From Sulfuritalea sp. (lineage in GTDB: Bacteria > Pseudomonadota > Gammaproteobacteria > Burkholderiales > Rhodocyclaceae): DNA of 64,000 nucleotides. Below the pieces are notes generated by a model. It saw only the letters and a list, made by a program, of their open reading frames with translations. It had not been told where the DNA came from and did not search any database. The position numbers were made by a program, and so were the translations under genes. Location: NCBI GenBank assembly GCA_016710465.1, contig JADJVS010000015.1:186001-250000 (forward strand). The letters run 5' to 3'. Of the stretch, positions 54,644 to 62,856 are shown piece by piece; the first letter of the stretch is position 1, and each line of letters starts with the position of its first letter.

Positions 54644-54655
54644 TCGGGGGGCGCT

Positions 54656-55003
54656 ATGTTGCTGCCGAATATCGAGAACGCCAGTATCGATATCAGAAAA
54701 CTGGCCGACTATGTTCTGAATTCGAACCACCCAGAGGGGCGACACAAGGCGCGTGTGTTTCTCGCCGCCATCGGGCTTGGAGCGACTGACGCGGAATGGC
54801 TTTCCACTAAGCTTCTGGCTGGTCTCCGGGAGTCAGAGGCGGTGCTTCAAAGCAATTCGATCTGGGGACCAATCTACCGGGTGGATATGGATATTGTTCG
54901 AGGACAAAGGTGCGCTAAAGTTCGAACGGGTTGGCTCTGCTCGGCAGGAGCGGCTAGACTTGTAACGTGCTACGTGATTGGAGAGTGCGATGAAATTGCT
55001 TGA
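54656..55003 (+). CDS. DUF6883-like protein
   Basis: The 115-residue protein starts LLPNIENASIDIRKLADYVLNSNHPEGRHKARVFLAAIG, matching the DUF6883 pattern (LPN, start of a helix, HP-x-GR-x-KA), and ends with RTGWLCSAGAARLVTCY. It overlaps the next gene by 14 bases. DUF6883 is often found beside DUF4926 in polymorphic-toxin or accessory segments; no activity is known. Note a possible frame wobble near 54900, where family alignment is weak. Confidence 0.65.
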   Translation: MLLPNIENASIDIRKLADYVLNSNHPEGRHKARVFLAAIGLGATDAEWLSTKLLAGLRESEAVLQSNSIWGPIYRVDMDIVRGQRCAKVRTGWLCSAGAARLVTCYVIGECDEIA

Positions 55004-55196
55004 TGTCGTTGCGACGCTCGAAGATGTGCCTGCAGCGCACCTCGCCAAAGGCCAGGTTGGCACTATCGTTGATGAATTGGATGGTCAGGTTATGCTGGTC
55101 GAGTTTGCCGATCTTGGTGGCGTCGCCTACGCCATCGAAGCCATCCCTGTCCGCTCCCTTATCGAACTTCGCCACAATCCGGCGATCGCTGCCTGA
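54990..55196 (+). CDS. DUF4926-like protein
   Basis: The 68-residue protein MKLLDVVATLEDVPAAHLAKGQVGTIVDELDGQVMLVEF... is a small beta-rich protein of the DUF4926 type (LDVVALLEDLP...LxxGQVGTIVE). The ATG lies inside the preceding gene (GCGATG), a tight pair. It may be the immunity or partner protein of the DUF6883 product; function unknown. Confidence 0.7.
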   Translation: MKLLDVVATLEDVPAAHLAKGQVGTIVDELDGQVMLVEFADLGGVAYAIEAIPVRSLIELRHNPAIAA

Positions 55197-55266
55197 GTCA
55201 TTCCGGCCTTCAACTGAGGGGCGTCTGCGAGGTGGTACACATCCGCCGCGCGTGGCCGGCGACGCC

Positions 55267-55440
55267 ATGAACCTCTTTGGCGAGTTTCTGGACGCCTTGT
55301 GGCGTGAGTTCATTGTCGTCACCAAGAATGACCTTCTGTTGGGGAAAATGATTTCGATTGAGGATGCTGCCGGCACGCTGAATACTTGCCTACTGCATGC
55401 TTGCCATACTCACCCCGAAGTGGTGCCGTGCAAAAGTTGA
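55267..55440 (+). CDS. Small hypothetical protein or gene remnant
   Basis: A 57-residue frame, MNLFGEFLDALWREFIVVTK...HPEVVPCKS, lies between the DUF4926-like gene and the dehydrogenase fragment. There is no recognised domain or good ribosome site, and the frame may be a leftover of a larger gene. Other bases of the 55197-55446 gap show nothing. Confidence 0.25.
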   Translation: MNLFGEFLDALWREFIVVTKNDLLLGKMISIEDAAGTLNTCLLHACHTHPEVVPCKS

Positions 55441-55446
55441 AATTTG

Positions 55447-55540
55447 ATGAAACAAGTCCTGCAAGGCCTCAAGTCCGGCGCCACTGAAGTCGCCGACGTG
55501 CCCTGCCCGGCGGTCGGGCGCGGCAAGCTGCTGATCGGTA
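55447..55540 (+). pseudogene. 5' fragment of the bi-domain dehydrogenase gene
   Basis: ATGAAACAAGTCCTGCAAGG and the next 75 or so bases match 56559-56652, the start of the intact dehydrogenase, with about six substitutions (encoding MKQVLQGLKSGATEVADVPC against MKQILQSLKTGATEVADVPC). Similarity then stops abruptly. It marks the outer edge of the segment that ends at 56558. Confidence 0.85.
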
Positions 55541-55609
55541 CCACGCTTGACTGGGTTCGTTCTTCGTGCAAACATGGGACATCATTGTCCATTGATTGCG
55601 CGTTTCGCC

Positions 55610-56551
55610 ATGCACTATTCCGTCAAAGACAAGCTTAAAGCCAAGGTACGGGCCTCAAAGGCTTTGGTGTTTTTGCGCGCTGACTTCGCTCATCTCGGCT
55701 GTGGCAGACAGATATCGCGGGCCTTGAGCGAACTGGAGAGCGAACGAATCCTGGTGCGGGCGGGGTACGGTGTCTACACCCGGCCCGTGGCCGGGGTCCC
55801 GGTTGATCAACTGGTGGCGGGCGTGAAGGCGCGACTTGGCAGGCGGGTCAATCGTTTGGTTACATTCGGCGAGACGACGGTTCAGTTGGGCCTTCGGTCG
55901 AAGGGGCGCCAGAATGCGCAATCGCTGCTTGATTCCCTGAAGCTGGAGATGGCCCAGGCGGTGCTGGAAGAGGTGGATATGGCCACCCTGCGGCGTCGCA
56001 GTCTCGAGAACCTTGAACGCTGGCGTGAAAACGGATCGTGGTGCAGTGCCTTTGCCGAATGGCAAGAGCTGATGGCGAGTGGCAGCGACGCGGAAGTCGT
56101 TGCGGCCATGACCGGCTCTGATGAGACGGCGAACCGGCTGCGGCAGTCAGCACCCTATGTGGGACTGCTGCGTACCACGATGCTCGAAGCCATCCGCGAG
56201 GCGTCGTGTTTTTACGAAACCCATGGTTATTACGTCGATCCGGTCGATAGCCGCACTGCGGTGCTTCCCAGGGACTGGAAGTCGCGCCTGGTCAATGTAT
56301 CTTCTCCGGGCACAAACGGCGTGACGGGGCTGTGTCTCGATCCTCACGACTTGTTCATCTCCAAAGTTGCCGCATGGCGAGAGAAGGATATCGAGTTCGC
56401 CAAGGTCATGATCGGGCATGGCATGGTCGAGAAGGACAGGCTGCTTGTGCTCGCCAGCAAGGTCCCGAATCCGGAGGATGACCTTGACCGCGCCGCTCGG
56501 ATCATCAAGCGCATTGAGCGTCTGTGCGCGGATCGCGAACCACCACAGTGA
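55610..56551 (+). CDS. Composite toxin-antitoxin-like protein (DUF6088/AbiEi N-terminus, DUF6036 C-terminus)
   Basis: The 313-residue frame seems made of pieces: residues 1-60 (VKDKLKAKVRASKALVFLRADFAHLGCGRQISRALSELESERILVRAGYGVYTRP) resemble the winged-helix antitoxin of AbiE/DUF6088 systems; residues 95-180 (LENLERWRENGSWCSAFAEWQELM) resemble a separate small accessory protein; residues 185-300 (YETHGYYVDPVDSRTAVLPRDWKSRLV, GLCLDPHDLFISKVAAWREKD) resemble the C-terminal part of DUF6036 nucleotidyltransferases, without their catalytic GS..D core. It is probably a deletion fusion of a three-gene locus. ATG 55610 is chosen because it starts the antitoxin-like domain. Confidence 0.55.
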   Translation: MHYSVKDKLKAKVRASKALVFLRADFAHLGCGRQISRALSELESERILVRAGYGVYTRPVAGVPVDQLVAGVKARLGRRVNRLVTFGETTVQLGLRSKGRQNAQSLLDSLKLEMAQAVLEEVDMATLRRRSLENLERWRENGSWCSAFAEWQELMASGSDAEVVAAMTGSDETANRLRQSAPYVGLLRTTMLEAIREASCFYETHGYYVDPVDSRTAVLPRDWKSRLVNVSSPGTNGVTGLCLDPHDLFISKVAAWREKDIEFAKVMIGHGMVEKDRLLVLASKVPNPEDDLDRAARIIKRIERLCADREPPQ

Positions 56552-56558
56552 AAAATCC

Positions 56559-58697
56559 ATGAAACAAATCCTGCAAAGCCTCAAGACCGGCGCCACTGAA
56601 GTTGCCGACGTTCCCTGCCCGGCGGTCGGGCGCGGCAAGCTGCTGATCGGCACTTCGCGCTCGCTGGTGTCGGCTGGCACCGAGCGCATGCTGATCGAGT
56701 TCGGCAAGGCCGGGTGGATAGCCAAGGCGCGCCAGCAGCCGGACAAGCTGCGCATGGTGCTGGACAAGATCCGCACCGACGGCCTGCTGCCGACGGTGGA
56801 TGCCGTGTTCAACAAGCTCGACCAACCGCTGCCGCTGGGCTATTGCAATGTGGGGCGGGTGCTGGAAGTCGGCGCTGGCGTCACGGCGTTTGCGGCGGGC
56901 GACCGGGTGATCTCGAACGGCAAGCATGCCGAGGCGGTCAGCGTGCCGGTGAATCTGTGCGCCAGGGTGCCGGATTCGGTGTCGGACGACGAGGCCGCCT
57001 TCACCGTGGTGTGCGCCATCGGCCTGCAGGGCATTCGGCTGGCACAGCCGACGCTCGGCGAGGCGGTGGTGGTGACCGGACTGGGCTTGATCGGGCTGGT
57101 GACGGTGCAGTTGCTGCGCGCCCAAGGCTGTCGCGTGCTCGGGCTGGATTTCGATGCCGACAAGCTGGCGCTGGCGCGGGCCATGGGTGCCGAGGTGGTG
57201 GATCTCGCTGCCGGTGAAGACCCGGTCGCCGCGGCGCAGCGCTTCTCGCGCGGGCGCGGCGTCGATGCGGTGCTGATCACGGCCTCGACCAAGAGCAACG
57301 AGCCGGTGCATCAGGCGGCGCAGATGTGTCGCAAGCGCGGGCGCATCGTGCTGGTTGGCGTGACAGGACTGGAACTCTCTCGCGCCGATTTTTTCGAAAA
57401 GGAGCTGAGCTTCCAGGTCTCGTGTTCCTATGGGCCGGGGCGCTACGACCCGGGCTACGAGGAGAAGGGCAACGACTACCCGGTGGGCTTTGTGCGCTGG
57501 ACCGAGCAGCGCAACTTCGAGGCCGTGCTGGACATGATGGCCGATGGCCGCCTGGACGTGAAGCCGCTGATATCGCACCGCTTTGCCATCGACGATGCCG
57601 AGGGCGCTTACGCACTGGTGGGTGGGGCCGGGCCGTCGCTGGGAATTCTTTTGGAGTATCCGCAGACTGAAGAGTCGGCGCTTGCCGGCCCGCGAAGCGG
57701 AATCCCCGGCAGACAGAGTCCGGTACGGCGGCAGACGGTTCGCCTGCAAGCGGCGGCGGCGCCGGCGGCGTCGTGCTCGCTGGGTTTTGTCGGCTCCGGC
57801 AACTATGCGACTGCCGTGCTGATCCCGGCGTTCAAGGCAACGGGCGCACGGCTCAAGGTGGTGGCGTCGAATGCCGGCGTCAGCGGCCTGCACGCGGCGC
57901 GCAAGTTCGGCTTCGAGGAGGCCAGCACCGACACGGCGGCGGTGATCGCCGATCCGCAGGTCAATGCGCTGGTGATCAGCACCCGGCACGACAGCCATGC
58001 CGGCCTGGTGATCGAGGCGCTGAAGGCCGGCAAGCATGTGTTCGTCGAGAAGCCGCTTTGCCTCACACTCGACGAGCTGGCCGCGATCGAATCCGTGGCG
58101 GCGTCGGCCCCCGGCCGGCTGATGGTCGGGTTCAACCGACGCTTTGCGCCGCAGGTACAACGCGTGAAAAGGTTGCTCGCCGGCGCCGGCGGACCCAAGG
58201 CCTTTGTCATGACGGTAAATGCCGGGGCGATTCCGGCCGAGCACTGGACTCAGGATCGTGAGATCGGCGGCGGCCGGGTGGTTGGCGAGGCCTGCCATTT
58301 CATCGACCTGCTGCGCTTCCTGGCCGGTGCGCCGATCGCGGAATGGCGGCGCACGGACATGGCGGTGACCAGCGGCGACACGCTGAGCCTGCAACTGGCC
58401 TTCGCCGATGGCTCGATCGGCACGGTGCATTACTTTGCCAATGGGCCGAAGAGCTTCCCGAAGGAGCGGCTGGAAGTTTTTGCCGGCGGTCGCGCCCTGC
58501 AACTGGACAACTTCCGCAAACTCACCGGCTACGGCTGGCCGGGCTTCGGCAAGATGAACCTGTGGCGGCAGGACAAGGGCCAGAAGGCCTGTGCGGCGGC
58601 CTTCGTACGGGCAGTCGAGAACGGCGGCGAATCGCCGATTCCGCTGGATGAACTGATCGAGGTGGCGCGGGTGAGCATTGAGGCGGCGGGCTGCTGA
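56559..58697 (+). CDS. Bi-domain zinc-type dehydrogenase / Gfo-Idh-MocA oxidoreductase
   Basis: The 712-residue fusion has an MDR (alcohol dehydrogenase-like) domain at about residues 1-370 with TGLGLIGLVTVQLL as NAD-binding loop, a Pro/Arg-rich linker (about 370-405) containing a degenerate inverted repeat copy, and a GFO_IDH_MocA domain (FVGSGNYATAV, EKPL, GGRVVGEACHFIDLLRFL). The MDR half lacks the usual catalytic zinc Cys/His signature. It is common in polysaccharide loci next to heparinase-family genes and presumably makes a modified uronic or keto sugar. ATG 56559 is supported by the duplicated start at 55447. Confidence 0.88.
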   Translation: MKQILQSLKTGATEVADVPCPAVGRGKLLIGTSRSLVSAGTERMLIEFGKAGWIAKARQQPDKLRMVLDKIRTDGLLPTVDAVFNKLDQPLPLGYCNVGRVLEVGAGVTAFAAGDRVISNGKHAEAVSVPVNLCARVPDSVSDDEAAFTVVCAIGLQGIRLAQPTLGEAVVVTGLGLIGLVTVQLLRAQGCRVLGLDFDADKLALARAMGAEVVDLAAGEDPVAAAQRFSRGRGVDAVLITASTKSNEPVHQAAQMCRKRGRIVLVGVTGLELSRADFFEKELSFQVSCSYGPGRYDPGYEEKGNDYPVGFVRWTEQRNFEAVLDMMADGRLDVKPLISHRFAIDDAEGAYALVGGAGPSLGILLEYPQTEESALAGPRSGIPGRQSPVRRQTVRLQAAAAPAASCSLGFVGSGNYATAVLIPAFKATGARLKVVASNAGVSGLHAARKFGFEEASTDTAAVIADPQVNALVISTRHDSHAGLVIEALKAGKHVFVEKPLCLTLDELAAIESVAASAPGRLMVGFNRRFAPQVQRVKRLLAGAGGPKAFVMTVNAGAIPAEHWTQDREIGGGRVVGEACHFIDLLRFLAGAPIAEWRRTDMAVTSGDTLSLQLAFADGSIGTVHYFANGPKSFPKERLEVFAGGRALQLDNFRKLTGYGWPGFGKMNLWRQDKGQKACAAAFVRAVENGGESPIPLDELIEVARVSIEAAGC
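57673..57697 (-). repeat. Degenerate dispersed repeat copy, inverted (G)
   Basis: AGTCGGCGCTTG is the reverse complement of the CCAGCGCCGACT half with one change; the other half matches only in part. It lies in the linker between the two domains of the dehydrogenase fusion. May be chance. Confidence 0.3.
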
Positions 58698-58812
58698 GGC
58701 AATCCCGGCGTGGATCCGTGCACTTTGAAGGAGACCCTGACAATCTGCATGGAACCATGTTCAGTTCACTCGTTGTTTATCGCGCTGACGAACAGCCACT
58801 GAGTACAGCGCC

Positions 58813-60441
58813 GTGAGCGGTAGTCGCCTCATGTGTTACTGGCATACGATCCGCCATCTGAAGCCGGTCCAGGTCTACGGTCGGCTGTGGTTCCGCCTGG
58901 TTCGCCCGGTGCCCGATACGCGGCCGGCGCCGGCGTTGCGGGCCGGCTCGGGGCAATGGGTGCTTCCGGCGCGGCGCCAGCCGAGCCTGCTCGATGCCGG
59001 GCGCTTTTGTTTCCTCAACGAGACCCACGAACTGCGTACCGGCGCCTGGGATGATCCGGCGCTGCCCAAGCTGTGGCGCTACAACCTGCACTATTTCGAT
59101 GACCTCAACGCGCAGGATGCCGCGTTGCGCAACACGCTGCACGTAGCGCTGATGGCGCAGTGGGTGCGTGAGAATCCGCCGGCTGGCGGTTCGGGCTGGG
59201 AGCCCTATCCGGCATCGCTGCGTATCGTCAATTGGATCAAGTGGTCGCTGGCTGGCAATGCCTTGCCTGCCGAGTGCGTGCATAGCCTCGCGGTGCAAAC
59301 GCGCCACCTGTCGCGGCGGTTGGAGTTTCACCTGCTTGGCAATCACCTGTTCGCCAACGCCAAGGCGCTGGTGTTCGCCGGACTGTTCTTTGCCGGCGGG
59401 GAAGCCGAGCGCTGGCTGAGCAAGGGCATGGCGATTCTTGAGGAGCAGGTGCCGGAGCAGATTCTCGCCGATGGCGGGCAGTTCGAGCGCAGCACGATGT
59501 ACCACGCCCTGACGCTGGAGGATGCGCTCGACCTGATCAACCTGTTTCGCGCCGCCGGACGGCTGGTGCCCCAGGCTTGGCCGGGCGTTGCGGCGCGGAT
59601 GGTCGACTGGCTGAAGGTGATGAGCCATCCGGATGGCCGGATCGCCCTGTTCAACGATGCGGCCTTCGGTATTGCCCCCGCGAACGAGGAACTGTTGCGA
59701 TATGCCACGTCACTTGGCATTGATGCCGCCAGATCGCCGTCTCCCCAGCGCCGACTCCTGGCCGACAGCGGTTATCTGCGCGCCGAGGCGGCGGACGCCG
59801 TCCTGATCCTGGACGTGGCGCCGGTCGGCCCCGACTATCTGCCGGGGCACGCCCATGCCGATACGCTGTCCTTCGAGCTGTCGCTGTTCGGGCAACGCGT
59901 GTTCTGCAACGGCGGTACGTCGCGCTACGGCCTGGGGCCGGAGCGCGAAGCCGAGCGCGGCACGGCCGCGCACAACACGGTGGTGATCGACGCTGCGGAT
60001 TCCTCGGAAGTCTGGGCGGGCTTTCGCGTTGCCCGTCGTGCGCGGTCTTTTGATCTGAGTGTGAGCGGCGACGAGTCGGTCACCAAGGTCGCTTGTGCCC
60101 ACGATGGATATACGCGCCTGCCCGGCCGTCCGGTGCATCGTCGACGTTGGCAACTGCGCACGGGCAGCCTCTGCATCGCGGACACGGTGGAGGGGCGATG
60201 CACGTCGGCTGCGGCGCGATACCATCTGCATCCGGACGTCGCTTGCGAAGTTGATCCGCAGGGCGGCGGCGGAGTGCTGCGCCTGCCGGGCGGGAAATCG
60301 GTGCGCTGGCGGGTCGCAGGGGGGACCCTGCGCCTGACCGAAAGCCGGTACTGCCCGGAATTCGGAATCCGACTGGTGCGCCCTTGCCTGGAGATCGCCT
60401 TTGCTCCCGGTAGTGAGGCGACGCTGGAATTGACTTGGTAG
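58813..60441 (+). CDS. Heparinase II/III family protein
   Basis: The 542-residue protein has an N-terminal alpha-barrel part (YNLHYFDDLN, NHLFANAKALVF, FERSTMYHALTLED) and a C-terminal heparinase II/III beta domain with LPGHAHADTLSFEL and NTVVIDAADSSEVWAGFRV. It is related to polysaccharide lyases, with a His/Tyr/Asn centre; in surface-glycan loci these proteins modify or trim the polymer. The start is GTG 58813. A dispersed-repeat copy sits inside the coding region (59732-59756) encoding RSPSPQRRLL with no frame change. A 115-base gap before it shows nothing. Confidence 0.85.
   Translation: MSGSRLMCYWHTIRHLKPVQVYGRLWFRLVRPVPDTRPAPALRAGSGQWVLPARRQPSLLDAGRFCFLNETHELRTGAWDDPALPKLWRYNLHYFDDLNAQDAALRNTLHVALMAQWVRENPPAGGSGWEPYPASLRIVNWIKWSLAGNALPAECVHSLAVQTRHLSRRLEFHLLGNHLFANAKALVFAGLFFAGGEAERWLSKGMAILEEQVPEQILADGGQFERSTMYHALTLEDALDLINLFRAAGRLVPQAWPGVAARMVDWLKVMSHPDGRIALFNDAAFGIAPANEELLRYATSLGIDAARSPSPQRRLLADSGYLRAEAADAVLILDVAPVGPDYLPGHAHADTLSFELSLFGQRVFCNGGTSRYGLGPEREAERGTAAHNTVVIDAADSSEVWAGFRVARRARSFDLSVSGDESVTKVACAHDGYTRLPGRPVHRRRWQLRTGSLCIADTVEGRCTSAAARYHLHPDVACEVDPQGGGGVLRLPGGKSVRWRVAGGTLRLTESRYCPEFGIRLVRPCLEIAFAPGSEATLELTW
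59732..59756 (+). repeat. Dispersed short repeat, copy E
   Basis: GATCGCCGT, CTCC, CCAGCGCCGACT, inside the heparinase-family gene and in frame. It falls in the region between the two domains and adds about eight to ten residues. Confidence 0.75.
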
Positions 60442-60452
60442 ACAGTCGCGTA

Positions 60453-61670
60453 ATGCACATCCTCTTCCTGACCGACAACTTTCCGCCCGAGACCAATGCC
60501 CCGGCCTCGCGCACCTTCGAGCACGCCCGGCACTGGGTGGCGGCGGGCCATCGCGTGACGGTGGTGACCGGGGCGCCCAATTTTCCCAGCGGGAAAATAC
60601 ATGCCGGCTACCGCAATGCGCTGTGGAGCCGCGAAACCATGGATGGCATCGACGTGGTCCGTGTGTGGACCTACATCACCGCCAACGAGGGCTTCCTCAA
60701 GCGCACGCTCGATTACGTGAGTTTCATGCTCGCGGCGATCCTCGCCAGCCCCTTCCTGCCGCGCGCCGACGTGATCGTCGGCACCTCGCCGCAGTTCTTC
60801 ACACCCTGTGCGGCGTGGGTGGTGTCCCTGATGCGACGACGCCCATTCGTCTTTGAACTGCGCGACCTGTGGCCGGATTCCATCGTCGCGGTCGGCGCCA
60901 TGCGCGAGACGGCGGCGATCCGCGCGCTGCGCAAGCTCGAATATTTCCTCTACCGACGCGCCACGCGCATCGTCAGCGTCACCCAGTCCTTCAAGCGGGT
61001 GCTGACCGGCAATGGCATACCGGCCGACAAGATCGCCGTGGTGCCGAACGGGGTCGACCTGGAGGCCTACCAGCCGGGCCCGCGTCCCGTCGAGCTGGCG
61101 CGACGGCTTGGGGTCGAAGGCAAGTTCGTCGCTGCCTATGTGGGCACGGTGGGCCTGGCGCACGGCATCGGCACCCTGCTCGATGCGGCGCGGGCACTGC
61201 GCCAACGCGGCGACATTGCCTTCGTGGTGGTCGGCACCGGCGCGCAGCAGGCGGAACTTGCTGCGACGGCACGCAGCGAAGGCCTGTCAAACGTCATTTT
61301 CGTCGGCGCCGTGAGCAAGGCCGAGGTCCGCGACTACTGGCGGCTGTGCGATGCGGCCGTGGTGCTGTTGCGCGACACACCGTTGTTCCGCCATGTAATT
61401 CCGTCGAAAATGTTCGAGGCCATGGGGATGGAGCGCGCGATCGTCCTTGGCGTCAAGGGCGAGAGCGAGGAAATTCTGCTCGCTGCAGGTGCAGGGGTGA
61501 CGATTCCGCCCGAAGATGCGATGGCTTTGGCGGCGGCGGTGACCAAGTTGGCCGATGATCGGCACGGCTGCGGTGCATTGGGCAAGCGAGGCCGCCTATA
61601 TGCTTCCGCAAACTTCAGCCGCGGGGTGCTCGCCATGCGCATGCTTGATGAATTGAAGCAGTGCCGGTAG
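60453..61670 (+). CDS. GT4 glycosyltransferase (WbuB/WcaI-like)
   Basis: The 405-residue GT-B enzyme has LTDNFPPETNAPASRTFEHARHWV, a donor-binding half with VAVVPNGVDLEAYQPG, AAYVGTVGLAHGIGTLLDAARAL and the E-x7-E type motif SKMFEAMGMERAIVLGVKGESEEIL. It resembles WbuB/WcaI-type enzymes that add L-fucosamine-like sugars to a polysaccharide. ATG 60453 is preferred over the frame's TTG at 60435. Heparinase, GT and GalE follow one another closely, as one operon. Confidence 0.88.
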   Translation: MHILFLTDNFPPETNAPASRTFEHARHWVAAGHRVTVVTGAPNFPSGKIHAGYRNALWSRETMDGIDVVRVWTYITANEGFLKRTLDYVSFMLAAILASPFLPRADVIVGTSPQFFTPCAAWVVSLMRRRPFVFELRDLWPDSIVAVGAMRETAAIRALRKLEYFLYRRATRIVSVTQSFKRVLTGNGIPADKIAVVPNGVDLEAYQPGPRPVELARRLGVEGKFVAAYVGTVGLAHGIGTLLDAARALRQRGDIAFVVVGTGAQQAELAATARSEGLSNVIFVGAVSKAEVRDYWRLCDAAVVLLRDTPLFRHVIPSKMFEAMGMERAIVLGVKGESEEILLAAGAGVTIPPEDAMALAAAVTKLADDRHGCGALGKRGRLYASANFSRGVLAMRMLDELKQCR

Positions 61671-61719
61671 CAGTTGGCTGCCGACGTCGCCAACGGTGAA
61701 GCATGCGAAAATCAGTCCC

Positions 61720-62724
61720 ATGATCCTCGTCACGGGTGGCACCGGCTTCATCGGCTCTCACGCTTGCCTTGCACTGGCGCAGGCCGGGCATGAACTGCTG
61801 ATCCTCGACAACTTGTGCAACAGCAGGGCCGACGTCGTCGATCGGCTGCAGCGGATCTGCGGGCGGCGGCCGCTGTTCGTCGAGGGCGACGTGCGCGATT
61901 CCGCGGTGCTGGATGAGGTTTTTGATCGCCATCGGGTGACGGCGGTAATGCATTTTGCCGGCCTCAAGGCTGTCGGCGAATCGGTCGCCAGGCCGCTTGA
62001 GTACTACGACAACAATGTCCATGGCACGCTGCAACTGCTGGCGGCGATGCGGCGCGCCGAAGTCAGGACTTTCGTGTTTTCGTCATCGGCCACGGTGTAT
62101 AGCGATCGCGAGGGCCATGTGTATCGCGAATCCAGCCCGCGCGACGCGACAAATCCCTACGGTCGCGGCAAGCTGATTGTCGAGGACATCCTCGCCGATC
62201 TGCACCTGGCGGAGCCGGCCTGGCGCATCGCCCGCTTGCGCTACTTCAACCCCGTCGGCGCACACGAATCGGGGCTGATCGGCGAGGATCCGCGGGGCGT
62301 GCCGAACAACCTGATGCCCTTCGTCGCCCAGGTGGCGGTGGGCCGGCGCGAATTCCTCAACGTGTGGGGCAACGACTATCCGACACCCGATGGCACCGGG
62401 GTGCGCGACTACATCCATGTCGTCGACCTGGCCGAGGGGCACGTGGCGGCGCTGGACTACCTGACCCGGGAGGGCGGGCTGCTGACGGTGAATCTCGGTG
62501 CCGGTCGCGGCCATTCGGTACTGGAAATGATCCAGGCCTTTGAAAAGGCCAGTGGCCGGCCGGTACGGTACCGAATCGCCGAGCGCAGGGCCGGCGACAT
62601 CGCCCAGTTCTGGGCTGATCCGTCTTTGGCGAAGATGCTTCTCGGTTGGGAGACGAAGCGCGGCCTCGACCAGATGTGCGCCGATGCCTGGCGCTGGCAG
62701 CAGTACTGCGAAGGGCTGTCGTAA
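61720..62724 (+). CDS. galE: UDP-glucose 4-epimerase
   Basis: GalE interconverts UDP-glucose and UDP-galactose (or the N-acetyl forms). The 334-residue SDR has ILVTGGTGFIGSHACL, AVMHFAGLKAVGESVARPLEYYDNNV, SSSATVYSD and YGRGK with the catalytic Tyr and Lys, and ARLRYFNPVGAHESGLIGEDP. ATG 61720 starts the dinucleotide fold directly. A remnant of a second galE end is at 52448-52549. It is followed by dispersed repeat F. Confidence 0.93.
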   Translation: MILVTGGTGFIGSHACLALAQAGHELLILDNLCNSRADVVDRLQRICGRRPLFVEGDVRDSAVLDEVFDRHRVTAVMHFAGLKAVGESVARPLEYYDNNVHGTLQLLAAMRRAEVRTFVFSSSATVYSDREGHVYRESSPRDATNPYGRGKLIVEDILADLHLAEPAWRIARLRYFNPVGAHESGLIGEDPRGVPNNLMPFVAQVAVGRREFLNVWGNDYPTPDGTGVRDYIHVVDLAEGHVAALDYLTREGGLLTVNLGAGRGHSVLEMIQAFEKASGRPVRYRIAERRAGDIAQFWADPSLAKMLLGWETKRGLDQMCADAWRWQQYCEGLS

Positions 62725-62731
62725 CAGGGCG

Positions 62732-62756
62732 TGCCGCCGTCCCGCCAGCGCCGACT
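62732..62756 (+). repeat. Dispersed short repeat, copy F
   Basis: TGCCGCCGT, CCCG, CCAGCGCCGACT, starting 8 bases after the galE stop; the same arrangement follows the galE remnant (copy D). Confidence 0.75.
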
Positions 62757-62856
62757 GTCGATTTCCAGGATCGATCGAAACGCGGCATACTGTTGAAACG
62801 TCAAATGTCCCGGGCCGCGAAGTTGGGAGTCCGGGGCGATACATGGGGTGAGGGCC

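Noticed and set aside
56505..58502. Minus-strand open frame of about 665 codons opposite the dehydrogenase
   Set aside because: The sense-strand fusion enzyme has clear domains; the antisense product is His/Gln/Arg-rich with none.
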